A DNA stretch of 64,000 bases from Streptomyces abyssomicinicus (GCF_008974245.1 NZ_BBZI01000006.1:533125-597124), one strand, 5' to 3'. Positions 8,218 through 17,092 are shown, numbered from the stretch's first letter. Notes: generated by a model from the sequence alone, not told the origin. A program made the numbers and translations.

Positions 8218-9117
8218 GTGAACGAGGTCCGGGTGCCGGGACGGGTGCCGTCGCCGCTGGTGGAGGTCGCGGACGAGCGGTTCGCCCGGCGCGGGGTGCG
8301 TCTGCTGCTGAAGCGGGACGACCTGATCCATCCGGACCTGGTCGGCAACAAGTGGCGCAAGCTGACGCCCAGCCTGCGGGCCGCGGGGGGCCGGCCGCTG
8401 GTGACCTTCGGCGGCGCCTGGTCGAACCACCTGCGGGCGACGGCCGCCGCCGGACGGCTGCTGGGGCTGGAGACGGTGGGCATCGTCCGGGGGGACGAAC
8501 TGGCGGACCGGGAGCGCAACGCGTCCCTGGAGCGGTGCGTGGCGGACGGGATGCGGCTGTGCTTCGCCGACCGGGCGACGTACCGGCGCAAGGCCGAGCC
8601 GGAGGTGCTGGCGGGGCTGCTGCGGGACGCCGGGACACCACCGGACGCCTTCGTGGTGCCGGAGGGCGGGAGCAACGGGCCGGCCGTGCGCGGCTGCGTG
8701 GCACTGGGCGAGGAACTGCGCGGCCTGGCGGACGTCGCCGCGGTGGCCTGCGGCACCGGCGGGACGCTGGCCGGCATGGCGGCGGGGCTGGCCCCCGCGC
8801 AGCGTGCGCTGGGGGTGGCCGTGCTGAAGGGCGGCTTCCTGGCCGAGGAGGTGCGGCGGCTCCAGCAGGAAGGATTCGGCGGGCCCAGGGGCCGGTGGGA
8901 GGTGGAGGACCGCTTCCACTGCGGAGGCTTCGCCCGGGTCCCCGCGGAGCTGGACGCCTTCGCGCGGGACTTCGAGGACCGCCACGGGCTGGGCGTGGAG
9001 CGGGTGTACGTCGCCAAGCTGCTGTTCGCGCTGACCGTCCTGGCCGAGGAGGGCGCGTTCGCACCGGGGACCAGGCTCGCCGCGGTGGTCACCGGGCGTC
9101 CGTTCCCGGAGGGCTGA
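8218..9117 (+). CDS. PLP-dependent 1-aminocyclopropane-1-carboxylate deaminase / D-cysteine desulfhydrase family enzyme
   Basis: 299 residues, fold-type II PLP enzyme. LVGNKWRKLT near residues 41-50 contains the Schiff-base lysine, GGAWSNHLRAT near 63-73 is the substrate carboxylate loop, and CGTGGTLAGM near 181-190 holds the phosphate of PLP. The family deaminates ACC or eliminates sulfide from D-cysteine, and many annotated members prefer D-cysteine. It starts at GTG 8218 and stands between the amidase and a convergent antiporter gene. Substrate preference cannot be settled by eye. Confidence 0.87.
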   Translation: MNEVRVPGRVPSPLVEVADERFARRGVRLLLKRDDLIHPDLVGNKWRKLTPSLRAAGGRPLVTFGGAWSNHLRATAAAGRLLGLETVGIVRGDELADRERNASLERCVADGMRLCFADRATYRRKAEPEVLAGLLRDAGTPPDAFVVPEGGSNGPAVRGCVALGEELRGLADVAAVACGTGGTLAGMAAGLAPAQRALGVAVLKGGFLAEEVRRLQQEGFGGPRGRWEVEDRFHCGGFARVPAELDAFARDFEDRHGLGVERVYVAKLLFALTVLAEEGAFAPGTRLAAVVTGRPFPEG

Positions 9118-9159
9118 CGCCGCCCCCGGCGGCCCGCGGCCCGCCGCCCGCCGCCCGGC

Positions 9160-10764
9160 TCAGTCCCCCTCCGCCTCCCGGAACGCGGCCGCCTCCTCCA
9201 GGTCGAGCCGCATCAGCAGCGTCCGCAGCATCTCGTCGTCGATGTACCGGGCGTCGCGCAGGCGCACGAACACGTCCCGCTCGGCCGCGATGACCTCGCT
9301 GGCGAGCCGCCGGTAGGTGTCGTCCGTGTTCTCCCCCGTCAGCGGGTTGCGGGTGCCCAGCCGCTCCCACACCGCGTTCCGGCGGCGTTCCATGACCCGT
9401 CGCAGCCGGTCCGCCAGCGGCTGCGGCAGCGCGTTGCGCTCGTCGGCCATCAGTTCCTCCAGCCGCTCCTCGGCGGCGCTCGAGGCCTGCGCCTGGGCGT
9501 TGGCCTCGACGAGCGTCTCCGCCTGGACGTCCCGTCCGGGCAGCCGGAACGCCCGGATCAGCGGGGGCAGCGTCAGGCCCTGCACCACCAGCGTGCCGAT
9601 CACGGTGGTGAAGGTGAGGAAGAGGATCAGGTTCCGCCCGGGGAACTCCTCCCCGTCGCTCAGGGTGGCGGGGATCGAGAAGGCGATGGCCAGCGAGACC
9701 ACGCCCCGCATCCCGGCCCAGGAGATGATGAACGAGCCCTTCCAGGTCGGGTTGGCCTCGCGCTCCCGGATGCGGCGGGACAGCAGCCGCGGCACGAAGG
9801 TCGCCGGGTACACCCAGACGAACCGGACGACCACCACCGTCACGAACAGAGCCACCGAGTACCAGAGCACCTCCCCGGTGCCGTAGTCGTCGCCCAGGTC
9901 CCGGACCACCACGGGCAGTTGCAGGCCGATCAGCGCGAAGACCGCCGACTCCAGCACGAAGGCGACCATCCGCCACACCGCCCCCTCCTGGAGCCGGGTG
10001 GCGAAGTCGACCTGCCAGGCGTGGTGGCCCAGGTAGAGGGCGACCACCACCACGGCCAGCACACCGGAGGCGTGGACCTGCTCGGCCAGCGCGTAGGCGA
10101 AGAAGGGGATCACCAGGGAGAGCGTGTTCTGCAGCAGCGGGTCCTTCAGCCGGGTGCGCAGCCAGTGCAGCGGCACCATCAGCGCGAGGCCGACGCCGAC
10201 GCCGCCCACCGAGGCCATCAGGAACTCCAGGCTCCCGTCGAGCCAGCCGACGCTCTCGCCCAGGGCGGCGGCCAGCGCCACCTTGTAGGCGGTGATCGCG
10301 GTGGCGTCGTTCACCAGGGACTCGCCCTGCAGGATGGTGGTGACCCGCGCGGGCAGCCTCAGCCGGCGGGCGATGGCGGTGGCGGCGACCGCGTCCGGGG
10401 GTGCGATCACCGCGGCCAGCACCAGCGCGGCGGCGGCGGAGAGGCCGGGCACGAAGGTGTGCACCATCAGCCCCACCACCAGCGTCGAGAACAGCACGTA
10501 GCCCACCGAGAGCAGCGCCACCGGCCGCTTCTGGGCGCGCAGGTCCAGGTAGGAGCTGTCCGTGGCCGCCGTGTAGAGCAGTGGCGGCAGCACCAGCGGC
10601 AGGACGACGTCCGGGTCGAGCTCGTACTCGGGGACCCCCGGCAGGTACGACACCAGCAGGCCGACCGCCAGCAGCACGAGCGGCGCCGGGACGCGGGTCC
10701 GGCGGGCGGCGCCGGCGACGGCCGCGCTGCCCGCGATCAGCAGCAGCAGGGGCATCACATGCAT
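9160..10764 (-). CDS. CPA1-family Na+/H+ antiporter
   Basis: 534 residues. About twelve hydrophobic segments fill residues 5-390, including the conserved ion-binding region around AAVIAPPDAVAATAIA and LVNDATAITAYKVAL, characteristic of NhaP/NHE-type exchangers. Residues 400-534 are a soluble, acidic and helix-rich C-terminal tail typical of the bacterial members. It exchanges monovalent cations for protons across the cytoplasmic membrane. The start may be ATG 10764 or the second Met three codons later. It diverges from the UBP zinc-finger gene across 56 bases. Confidence 0.9.
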   Translation of the reverse strand: MHVMPLLLLIAGSAAVAGAARRTRVPAPLVLLAVGLLVSYLPGVPEYELDPDVVLPLVLPPLLYTAATDSSYLDLRAQKRPVALLSVGYVLFSTLVVGLMVHTFVPGLSAAAALVLAAVIAPPDAVAATAIARRLRLPARVTTILQGESLVNDATAITAYKVALAAALGESVGWLDGSLEFLMASVGGVGVGLALMVPLHWLRTRLKDPLLQNTLSLVIPFFAYALAEQVHASGVLAVVVVALYLGHHAWQVDFATRLQEGAVWRMVAFVLESAVFALIGLQLPVVVRDLGDDYGTGEVLWYSVALFVTVVVVRFVWVYPATFVPRLLSRRIREREANPTWKGSFIISWAGMRGVVSLAIAFSIPATLSDGEEFPGRNLILFLTFTTVIGTLVVQGLTLPPLIRAFRLPGRDVQAETLVEANAQAQASSAAEERLEELMADERNALPQPLADRLRRVMERRRNAVWERLGTRNPLTGENTDDTYRRLASEVIAAERDVFVRLRDARYIDDEMLRTLLMRLDLEEAAAFREAEGD

Positions 10765-10820
10765 CGGGGTCCCATCCTCGCTCCGTGTGCATCACCTGCA
10801 CCGGACGTAATCTGAGTCCC

Positions 10821-11081
10821 ATGAAACACTGCGCGCACGTCGACTCGCTGCCGCGTCCCGAACCGGCGCCTCGGTCGGACACCTGCCAGGGGTGTCTGGC
10901 GGCCGGCACCCATCCGGTGCAGCTGCGGATGTGTCTGGAGTGCGGGCACGTGGGGTGCTGCGACTCGTCGCCGCTGCGGCACGCGGCGGGGCATTTCGAG
11001 GAGACGGGGCATCCGGTGATGCGGACGTTCGAGCCGGGTGAGGCGTGGCGGTGGTGCTTCGTGGACCACGTCCTCGCCTGA
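10821..11081 (+). CDS. UBP-type zinc finger protein
   Basis: 86 residues starting at ATG 10821. The spacing CQGCLAAGTHPVQLRMCLEC then GCCDSS, HAAGHFEETGHPV matches the ZnF_UBP fold (C2...C2...C...H...H), known in eukaryotes for binding the free C-terminus of ubiquitin. Actinobacteria have free-standing versions, often beside antiporters or in stress contexts, with unknown partners. The gene is divergent from the Na+/H+ antiporter and may be controlled with it; no operator was identified. Confidence 0.87.
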   Translation: MKHCAHVDSLPRPEPAPRSDTCQGCLAAGTHPVQLRMCLECGHVGCCDSSPLRHAAGHFEETGHPVMRTFEPGEAWRWCFVDHVLA

Positions 11082-11154
11082 CCCCACCCCGGCCCCGCCC
11101 GCGCCCCCTGTGTGCGGTCACCGCGGCACGCCCGCACAGATCACCCCCATCCCA

Positions 11155-11435
11155 CCCGCGGGCAACTCCCGCCACGGGGTGCGCCCATCACGCCCGTCCC
11201 GCCCGCGTGCAGCTCCGCCGCGCGGTGCGCCCATCACGCCCTCCCGTCTGCGGGCAGCCCCCGCCGCACGATGCGCACATCAGGCCCACCCCGCCCGCGG
11301 GCAGCCCCCACCACACGGTGCGCACATCACGCCCTCCCTTCCGTCTGCGGGCAGTTGTGCCGCCGTGCGGTGTGGAGCTCCCGCCCTTCCGTCTGCGGGC
11401 AATCGTGCCGCTAAGGGCGGCACGGGTGGGCGCAG
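11155..11435. repeat. Degenerate repeats ending in a hairpin
   Basis: Five or six imperfect copies of a block of about 50-60 bases: CCCGCGGGCAG or GTCTGCGGGCAG, then a CCGC(C/A)-rich segment, then GGTGCGC(C/A)CATCA(C/G)GCCC. The right-hand end (about 11390-11433) is GTCTGCGGGCAATCGTGCCG, then CTAAG, then GGCGGCAC and GGGTGGGCGCAG, which can fold on itself. I recall a similar intergenic element being common in Streptomyces genomes. Function unknown; the copies here appear to be decaying duplicates. Confidence 0.55.
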
Positions 11436-11651
11436 GCCTCACGTACGCACGTGACGGCTCGCTCCGCGGAAGTTGAGCCCCTGGGAAGGGGGCGGGTCGG
11501 GGGATGAACAGTGCTGTCCGCCGGGGCCCGGCTTGTGCACGCCGCAGTGAGGTCACGCCGTGTACGGCGCCGCCCGCTTGGGCTTGGTGGAGCGGACCGC
11601 TCGCCGCGGAGGCGCCGCCCTGCGCCCGCCCGTGCCGCCCCCTGGGCGGCC

Positions 11652-11815
11652 CAGCCGCCCGCAGGGGGGTCGGAGCAGCCGCCCGCAGGGAGGTCGGAGC
11701 AGCCGCCCGCAGGGGGGGCGGAGCAGCCGCCCGCAGGGCGGTGGAGCAGGCACCCGCGGGGCGGTGGAGCAGGGGCCCGCAAGGTGGTGGGGCAGGGGCC
11801 CGCGGGGTGGCCAGG
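11652..11815. repeat. 23-24 bp tandem repeat array
   Basis: Seven adjoining units. The first three are 24 bp (CAGCCGCCCGCAGGGNGGTC, then GGAG) and differ at one or two bases. The next four are 23 bp and progressively diverged (CAGGNNCCCGCNNGGNGGTG, then a purine-rich end). An eighth, poor unit follows. There are no spacers, so it is a minisatellite rather than a CRISPR. The G-rich strand has repeated runs of three to seven G that could form quadruplexes. Confidence 0.75.
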
Positions 11816-12128
11816 CGAGTCGCCTGCAGGGCGGCGGGGTGCGGCAGGGTGACCAACCAGGCGCCGCAGGGTGGTCGGAGCACGGGCCTGCGGGCGCGGG
11901 CAGGGACGCAAACGGCAGCGCAGCCCCTGGGCCGGCTCGAGGGCACGTGACGTGCGGCCCGCCGACCGGGGTGGATTCGGTGGCGGGGACTCGACCCGGG
12001 GCGCGGGTGAGGAACGTCTGAGGGCGGCGTACCTGGCCGCGAGGCAGGGGCCCGCCCCCTGCGGCCCTGCCGGTGGGGCGGGGGCGCCCCGGGGCCCTGC
12101 CGGTGTGGCGGGGCCCCGGTCGCGGTGG

Positions 12129-13778
12129 TCAGGCGGTGAGGAGGGCCTCCGCCGCGGCCACACCACAGACACGTGCCGCACCGTGCGTGGCCACATGCAC
12201 CGCCCCCCGCGGCGCCGCCTGGGGCAGCCCCATCTCGACCACCACCGTGTCCGGCCGCGCCGCCAGCAGCACGTCCAGCGCCCGCGCCATCCACGGATGC
12301 CGGTGCTCGTCGCGGACCACGGCGACGATCCGCCGGTCACCCGCCGCGGCCAGCGCCGCCTCCGCGGCGGCCTGCCCGGCCTGCCCGGCGGCCTCCGCGA
12401 ACGTCCCGCCGGCCTGACCGGCGACTTCCGCGGACGTCCCACCGGACGCACCGGCAGACTCACCGCCGGACGCACCGCCGGACGCACCGGCAGCCTCCTC
12501 GCCGGTCTCCCCGGTCTCCCCGGTCTCGCCGGTCTCCCCGCCGAAGCTGCCCCCCACCGTGCCCGGCAACCTGCGCGCCAGCTCGGCGGCGACACCCCAC
12601 GGCGTCTCGTCGCCCACGGCGATGTTGGCGACCGGCGTGAACGAGGCGACGTACGGCTCCCCGGAGAGCGGCGTGAACCCCCGCTCCCCCACCGTCAGCC
12701 GCAGCGCCCGCCGGGCGGCGTCGAGGCCCACCTCCGGCGCGGGCGCGGGCGCGCCGGCGACGGGACCCCGCGGCACCCAGGCCGCCAGCTCCCGCACCCG
12801 CCGGGCCGCCTCGGCCAGCCGTTCCTCCGGCAGCTCACCCGACCGCACCGCGTCCACCAGCGCGTCCCGCAGCCGCCGCACCGTCTCGTCGTCGGCGAGT
12901 CCGCCACCCACGCAGATGGCGTCGGCGCCCGCCGCGACGGCCAGCACGCTGCCGCGCTCGATGCCGTACGTGGCGGCGATCGCGCGCATCTCCATGCCGT
13001 CGGTGACGATCAGCCCGTCGTAGCCCAGTTCCCGGCGCAGCAGCCCCCCGAGGATCCGCTGCGACAGGGTGGCCGGGAACTCGGGGTCGAGGGCCGGGAC
13101 GAGGATGTGCGCGCTCATCACGGCACGCGACCCGGCGGCGACCGCCGCCCGGAACGGCGCGAGTTCCCTCTCGCGCAGCACCTCGGCATCGATGTCGATC
13201 CGCGGCAGCGCGTGGTGCGAGTCGACCGCGGTGTCGCCGTGTCCGGGGAAGTGCTTGGTGCAGGCGGCGACGCCCGCGGACTGCAGTCCCTCGACGTAGG
13301 CCGCGGTGTGCCGGGCGACCAGGGCGGGGTCGGCGCCGAAGGAGCGCACCCCGATCACCGGGTTTGCGGCGTTGGAGTTGATGTCGGCGGACGGTGCCCA
13401 GTTGAGGTTGACGCCGCACTCCGCGAGGCGCCGCCCCAGCTCAGCGGCGACCCGGCGGGTGAGGTCGACGTCGTCCACCGCGCCCAGCGCGTGGTTGCCG
13501 GGGAAGGAGGAGCCGGTGCGGACCTCCAGGCGGGTGACGTCGCCGCCCTCCTCGTCGATGGCGACGAGGACGTCCTCACGCTCCTGGCGCAGGCGTGCCG
13601 TCAGCGCGGCGAGCTGCTCCGGGGAGGCGATGTTGCGTCCGAACAGGCCGACCGAGGCGAGCCCCTCGCCCAGCCGGCGCAGCAGCCAGTCGGGGGCGGT
13701 GGTGCCGGTGAAGCCTGGCTGGAGGACGGTCAGCGCGTCCCGGGTGAGCGTGTCCATGCGTGGTGCCGTGGTGGTCAT
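12129..13778 (-). CDS. dasD: GH3-family beta-N-acetylglucosaminidase (DasD)
   Basis: 549 residues. The N-terminal glycoside hydrolase family 3 barrel is clear: VLVAIDEEGGDVTRL, then KHFPGHGDT near residue 174, the NagZ-type His/Asp motif, and VTDGMEM with the catalytic nucleophile aspartate. It releases N-acetylglucosamine from chito-oligosaccharides. It lies 7 bases downstream of dasC, as the last gene of the das cluster; no signal peptide is visible, so it probably works on imported chitobiose. An oddity is a linker at about residues 410-475 made of Gly-Glu-Thr and Ala-Ser-Gly-Gly repeats that interrupts the C-terminal domain before the segment beginning RRIVAVVRDE. Confidence 0.9.
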   Translation of the reverse strand: MTTTAPRMDTLTRDALTVLQPGFTGTTAPDWLLRRLGEGLASVGLFGRNIASPEQLAALTARLRQEREDVLVAIDEEGGDVTRLEVRTGSSFPGNHALGAVDDVDLTRRVAAELGRRLAECGVNLNWAPSADINSNAANPVIGVRSFGADPALVARHTAAYVEGLQSAGVAACTKHFPGHGDTAVDSHHALPRIDIDAEVLRERELAPFRAAVAAGSRAVMSAHILVPALDPEFPATLSQRILGGLLRRELGYDGLIVTDGMEMRAIAATYGIERGSVLAVAAGADAICVGGGLADDETVRRLRDALVDAVRSGELPEERLAEAARRVRELAAWVPRGPVAGAPAPAPEVGLDAARRALRLTVGERGFTPLSGEPYVASFTPVANIAVGDETPWGVAAELARRLPGTVGGSFGGETGETGETGETGEEAAGASGGASGGESAGASGGTSAEVAGQAGGTFAEAAGQAGQAAAEAALAAAGDRRIVAVVRDEHRHPWMARALDVLLAARPDTVVVEMGLPQAAPRGAVHVATHGAARVCGVAAAEALLTA

Positions 13779-13785
13779 CGGCGGG

Positions 13786-14616
13786 TCACCCCTTCACCGC
13801 GCCCGAGGTCAGCCCGGCGACGGCCCTGCGCTGCAGGAAGACGAAGACGATCAGGATGGGCACGGCGAACAGCGAGGACGCGGCCATGGTGGCGCCCCAG
13901 TTGTCGCCGAAGATGGTCTGGAAGCTGGTGAGCCACAGCGGCAGGGTCTGCATCTCGACGTCCTTGTTGAGGATCAGCACCATCGGGAACTCGTTCCAGG
14001 CGGTGATGAAGCCGAACAGGGAGGTCGCCATCAGGCCGGGCGCCAGCAGCGGGAAGATCACCTTGATGAAGGCCTGCGGCCGGCTGCAGCCGTCCACCAT
14101 GGCGGACTCCTCCAGTTCCCTGGGCACCGCGGCGACGTAGCCGCGCAGCGTGAGGATCGTGAAGGGGAGCACCATCACCATGTAGAACAGGGTGAGCGGC
14201 ACCAGGCTGTTGAGCATGTCGGCGTCACGCACGATCAGGTAGATCGCGATGACCATGACCTCCCAGGGGGCCATCTGCGCGATCATGAAGGCGACGACGA
14301 AGCCGCGCCGGCCCTTGAACTTCATCCGGGCCAGCGCGAAGGACGCGGCCAGGCCGATGACCAGGGACAGCAGCACGGCGGACACGGTGACCGTGACGGA
14401 GTTGCCCACCAGCTTCCAGAAGTGGTCCGCCGCGAACGCGGTGCGGAAGTTCTCCAGCGTGCCGTCGAGCGGCAGGAAGACCGGGGTCTCGGAGACGATG
14501 TCGCCGCGCTGCTTGAACGCGGTGGAGAACATCCAGTAGACGGGGAAGACGAAGACGACGAAGAGCAGCACGGCAAGGGTGCCTGGCCATGTGCGGGCGA
14601 ACAGCGAGCGGTTCAC
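13786..14616 (-). CDS. dasC: Chitobiose ABC transporter permease DasC
   Basis: 276 residues, six hydrophobic segments, with the ABC importer EAA loop seen as ELEESAMVDGCSRPQAFIKVIFPLLAPG. It is an inner-membrane permease of the CUT1 sugar family, partner of DasB and the binding protein DasA; the ATPase is expected to be the shared MsiK encoded elsewhere, as no ATPase gene is present here. The start is GTG 14616, overlapping the dasB stop by 4 bases (GTGA), which suggests translational coupling. Confidence 0.92.
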   Translation of the reverse strand: MNRSLFARTWPGTLAVLLFVVFVFPVYWMFSTAFKQRGDIVSETPVFLPLDGTLENFRTAFAADHFWKLVGNSVTVTVSAVLLSLVIGLAASFALARMKFKGRRGFVVAFMIAQMAPWEVMVIAIYLIVRDADMLNSLVPLTLFYMVMVLPFTILTLRGYVAAVPRELEESAMVDGCSRPQAFIKVIFPLLAPGLMATSLFGFITAWNEFPMVLILNKDVEMQTLPLWLTSFQTIFGDNWGATMAASSLFAVPILIVFVFLQRRAVAGLTSGAVKG

Positions 14617-15602
14617 AGCTCGTCCTCCCCTTGCTTGAGCACGGTACGCAGGTAGTAGGCGGTCAGCACCAGCAGGATGGCGATGGTCAGGAACGAGATC
14701 GCCGCGCCCATGCCGTAGTGCTGGTTGCCGGGGCCCTCGACGAAGGCGTAGAGCGGCAGGATCTCGGTCAGCCGGTCCGGTCCGCCGCGGTTGATCGCGT
14801 ACACCTGGGTGAGGGCCTTGAAGACCCAGATGACCTCGAGGAAGGTCGTCGCCCACAGGAACGGCTTGATGTGCGGGAAGGTCACCGAGGTGAAGCTCTT
14901 CCACGCGCCGGCGCCGTCCAGCGAGGCGGCCTCGTAGAGCTCCTTGGAGATCGTGGTCGTCGCCGCGTAGAGGTTGATCGCGACGAACGGGATCGACTGC
15001 CAGACGATCAGCAGGATGATCACCGAGAAGGTGGAGACCTGGCTGCCGAACCAGTTGTAGTCGGCCATGGACTCCCAGCCGAGCTGGGCCAGGATCCAGT
15101 TGACGACGCCGAACCGCTGGGCGAACAGCCACTGGAAGACGGTGGTGCCGGCGATGGTCGGCATGGCCCAGGCGAGGACCAGGCCGAGCAGCAGCAGGGT
15201 GCGCATGCGGCGGCCGAGGCGGGCCAGCAGCAGGCCGATCAGGGTGCCCAGCACCATGATCAGCACCACGTTGATCGAGGTGAAGACGATCGACCGCAGG
15301 GTGACGCGCCAGAAGATCTCGCTGCCGAGGGCCTCCTGGTAGTTGCTGAACCCGGTCCACTCGGTGAGGTGCTGGATGAGCTGGCGCGGGTTGAGGTTCT
15401 GGAACGAGATGACCAGGTTCTTGACCAGCGGCCAGCCCAGCAGCACCGCCGTGGCGAGCAGCGACGGGATCAGCAGCAGGTAGGGGGCGGACGACTCGCC
15501 GCGCCGCTTGGGGCGGCCGCTCCCCGAGCCGTTGGGGATCTTGACGGACACGGGGGACCCGGCAGCCGGGTCCGCGTCCAAGCGCTCGGTCTGCGCAGTC
15601 AC
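14613..15602 (-). CDS. dasB: Chitobiose ABC transporter permease DasB
   Basis: 329 residues from GTG 15602. A charged cytoplasmic N-terminus of about 40 residues precedes six membrane segments; the EAA loop is YEAASLDGAGAWKSFTSVTF. It forms the permease heterodimer with DasC for uptake of N,N'-diacetylchitobiose. It is separated from dasA by 69 bases holding a strong hairpin, the usual arrangement that lets the binding protein be made in excess over the permeases. Confidence 0.92.
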   Translation of the reverse strand: MTAQTERLDADPAAGSPVSVKIPNGSGSGRPKRRGESSAPYLLLIPSLLATAVLLGWPLVKNLVISFQNLNPRQLIQHLTEWTGFSNYQEALGSEIFWRVTLRSIVFTSINVVLIMVLGTLIGLLLARLGRRMRTLLLLGLVLAWAMPTIAGTTVFQWLFAQRFGVVNWILAQLGWESMADYNWFGSQVSTFSVIILLIVWQSIPFVAINLYAATTTISKELYEAASLDGAGAWKSFTSVTFPHIKPFLWATTFLEVIWVFKALTQVYAINRGGPDRLTEILPLYAFVEGPGNQHYGMGAAISFLTIAILLVLTAYYLRTVLKQGEDEL

Positions 15603-15631
15603 AACACACTCCGTGAAGTCATCGAGACATG

Positions 15632-15661
15632 GCCGGGGGCGGCCTCAGGGCCGCCCCCGGC
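15632..15661 (-). terminator. Strong hairpin between dasA and dasB
   Basis: GCCGGGGGCGGCC and GGCCGCCCCCGGC form a perfect 13-bp stem around a 4-base loop (15645-15648), starting 10 bases after the dasA stop. There is no U-tract, so it probably acts as a partial terminator or 3' stabiliser that raises dasA message relative to dasBC. Confidence 0.75.
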
Positions 15662-15671
15662 GTCACATCGC

Positions 15672-16949
15672 TCAGCTGGTCTGCGCGAGACGCTTGTTGA
15701 TCTCGTCCTCGACCTGCTTGGCGGCCTCGGCGGGCGACTTTCCGTTCAGGACGGCCGTCAGGTACGTCTTGATCGGGTTGGGGTCGTTCTCCACCGGGGC
15801 CCAGGACGGGATCAGCGGAGTGGTGCCACCGAACGCGGCGGCCGGGGCGGCGGCCTCGGCGGCGGCGTTGCCGGTCAGGTTGGAGTTGAGCGCCTCCTTG
15901 TTCGGGAGGACGCCGTTCTCCTTGGCCAGCTGGCCCTCGTACTTGTCGGACAGCGCGAGCTTCAGGAACTCCTTGGCGAGCTCCTGCTTCTTGCTGCCCG
16001 CGGCGACGGCCAGGTTCGAGCCACCGAGGAAGACACCCTCGGGCTTCTCGGCGGTGTCACCGGGGATGGTGAAGTAGCCGATCTTGTCCTCGATGGACTT
16101 GTCGGCCTCGATGGCGATGCCGGCTTCCCAGCCCATGCCGATGAAGGCGCCGACCTTGCCCTTGCCGAAGACCTCACCCTGCTGCGGGGTGGCCTCGTCC
16201 TTGTCCTTGGGGGCCTTGGAGTAGGACTGGAACTTCTTGTAGAGCTCCGCCGCCTCGGCGACCTTCGGGTCGGAGAGGTTGGAGACCCACTTGTCCCCGT
16301 CCTTCTTGACCAGCTCCGCGCCCTTGCCGATGGTCAGGCCGGTGAAGAAGTACCAGTTCTGGCCGGGCAGGTAGATCGGCTCGGCGTCGGTCTTCTTCTC
16401 GATGGCGTCGAGGGCCTTGAAGAAGTCGTCCCGGGTCTTCGGGGTCTCCTTGACGCCGGCCTCCTCCCAGATCTCCTTGTTGTAGATCACCACGCGGTTG
16501 GCGAAGTACCAGGGAGCGGCGTACTGGACACCGTCGTAGACGGAGGACTTGTTGAGGGCCTCGGTCCACTCGCCGCCGATCTCGGCCTTGAGGTCGGTCA
16601 GGTCGGCGAGACCGCCGGTGGCCGCGTAGGCGGGCGTCTGGGTGTTACCGATCTCCAGGACGTCCGGCGGGTTGCTCTCCGAGAGGGCGGTGGTGACCTT
16701 CTGCTGGATCCCGTTCCACTGCTGGATCTCGATCTTGAGCTTCGCGCCGGTCTTCTTCTCGAACTCGGCGGTCAGGTCCTTCTGCCACTGCTCGGGCGTC
16801 GACCCGTCCATCGCCCAGACGGTCAGGGTCTCGCCCTTGAAGCCGTCCTTGCCGGACTTGGCATCGTCCGTGCCGTCCGAGCCACCGCACGCCGCGACGG
16901 AGACCATCATGCCCGCGGCGACCGCCGCGGCTGTCAGCTTGCGCTTCAC
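15672..16949 (-). CDS. dasA: Chitobiose-binding lipoprotein DasA
   Basis: 425 residues from GTG 16949 with GAGGAGGG upstream. The signal sequence VKRKLTAAAVAAGMMVSVAAC ends at a lipobox cysteine at residue 21 (VAAC), followed by a Gly/Ser/Asp linker and a type 1 extracellular solute-binding domain. It is anchored outside the membrane and delivers N,N'-diacetylchitobiose to DasBC. DasR-type operators sit upstream, and dasR is divergent. Start choice is supported by the signal peptide beginning directly at the GTG; upstream in-frame residues lack any such character. Confidence 0.93.
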   Translation of the reverse strand: MKRKLTAAAVAAGMMVSVAACGGSDGTDDAKSGKDGFKGETLTVWAMDGSTPEQWQKDLTAEFEKKTGAKLKIEIQQWNGIQQKVTTALSESNPPDVLEIGNTQTPAYAATGGLADLTDLKAEIGGEWTEALNKSSVYDGVQYAAPWYFANRVVIYNKEIWEEAGVKETPKTRDDFFKALDAIEKKTDAEPIYLPGQNWYFFTGLTIGKGAELVKKDGDKWVSNLSDPKVAEAAELYKKFQSYSKAPKDKDEATPQQGEVFGKGKVGAFIGMGWEAGIAIEADKSIEDKIGYFTIPGDTAEKPEGVFLGGSNLAVAAGSKKQELAKEFLKLALSDKYEGQLAKENGVLPNKEALNSNLTGNAAAEAAAPAAAFGGTTPLIPSWAPVENDPNPIKTYLTAVLNGKSPAEAAKQVEDEINKRLAQTS

Positions 16950-17052
16950 GCCACCCTCCTCAGGGATGCCACATACCCCCCTGCCCACCTCGGTGCCGAA
17001 GAGCCGCGTGCTGCTGCCGACGTGTACTGCCCGTGGGGCCGGGACCTGGACC

Positions 17053-17068
17053 AATGGTGTAGACCAGT
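17053..17068. promoter_or_regulatory. DasR operator (dre) upstream of dasA, site 1
   Basis: AATGGTGTAGACCAGT differs at only two positions from the DasR consensus ASTGGTCTAGACCAST. It lies about 104 bases upstream of the dasA start. DasR bound here would repress dasA until glucosamine-6-phosphate or a related ligand releases it. Confidence 0.85.
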
Positions 17069-17076
17069 AGGGGGAG

Positions 17077-17092
17077 CTTGGCCCAGACCAAT
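17077..17092. promoter_or_regulatory. DasR operator (dre) upstream of dasA, site 2
   Basis: CTTGGCCCAGACCAAT keeps the TGG...AGACCA core of the dre consensus. It lies 24 bases from site 1, centre to centre, close to two helical turns, suggesting paired occupancy. Confidence 0.7.

Larger units (their letters stand above)
11082..12128. other. Gene-free repeat-rich region
   Basis: About 1.05 kb with no credible gene. The open frames that cross it on both strands are compositional artefacts (Pro/Arg/Gly/Ala runs, no start context). It holds two distinct repeat families, listed separately: degenerate copies of a 'GCGGGCAG ... GTGCC/GTGCG' motif in 11100-11440 and a 23-24 bp tandem array in 11652-11815. 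It lies between the UBP zinc-finger gene and the 3' end of dasD. Confidence 0.75.

Noticed and set aside
11652..11815. Possible CRISPR array
   Set aside because: Units are contiguous with no unique spacers, and no cas gene is present.
11188..12294. Overlapping open frames in the 11-12 kb repeat region
   Set aside because: Pro/Arg/Gly-rich repeats in all frames, no ribosome sites, no third-position bias distinguishing one frame.
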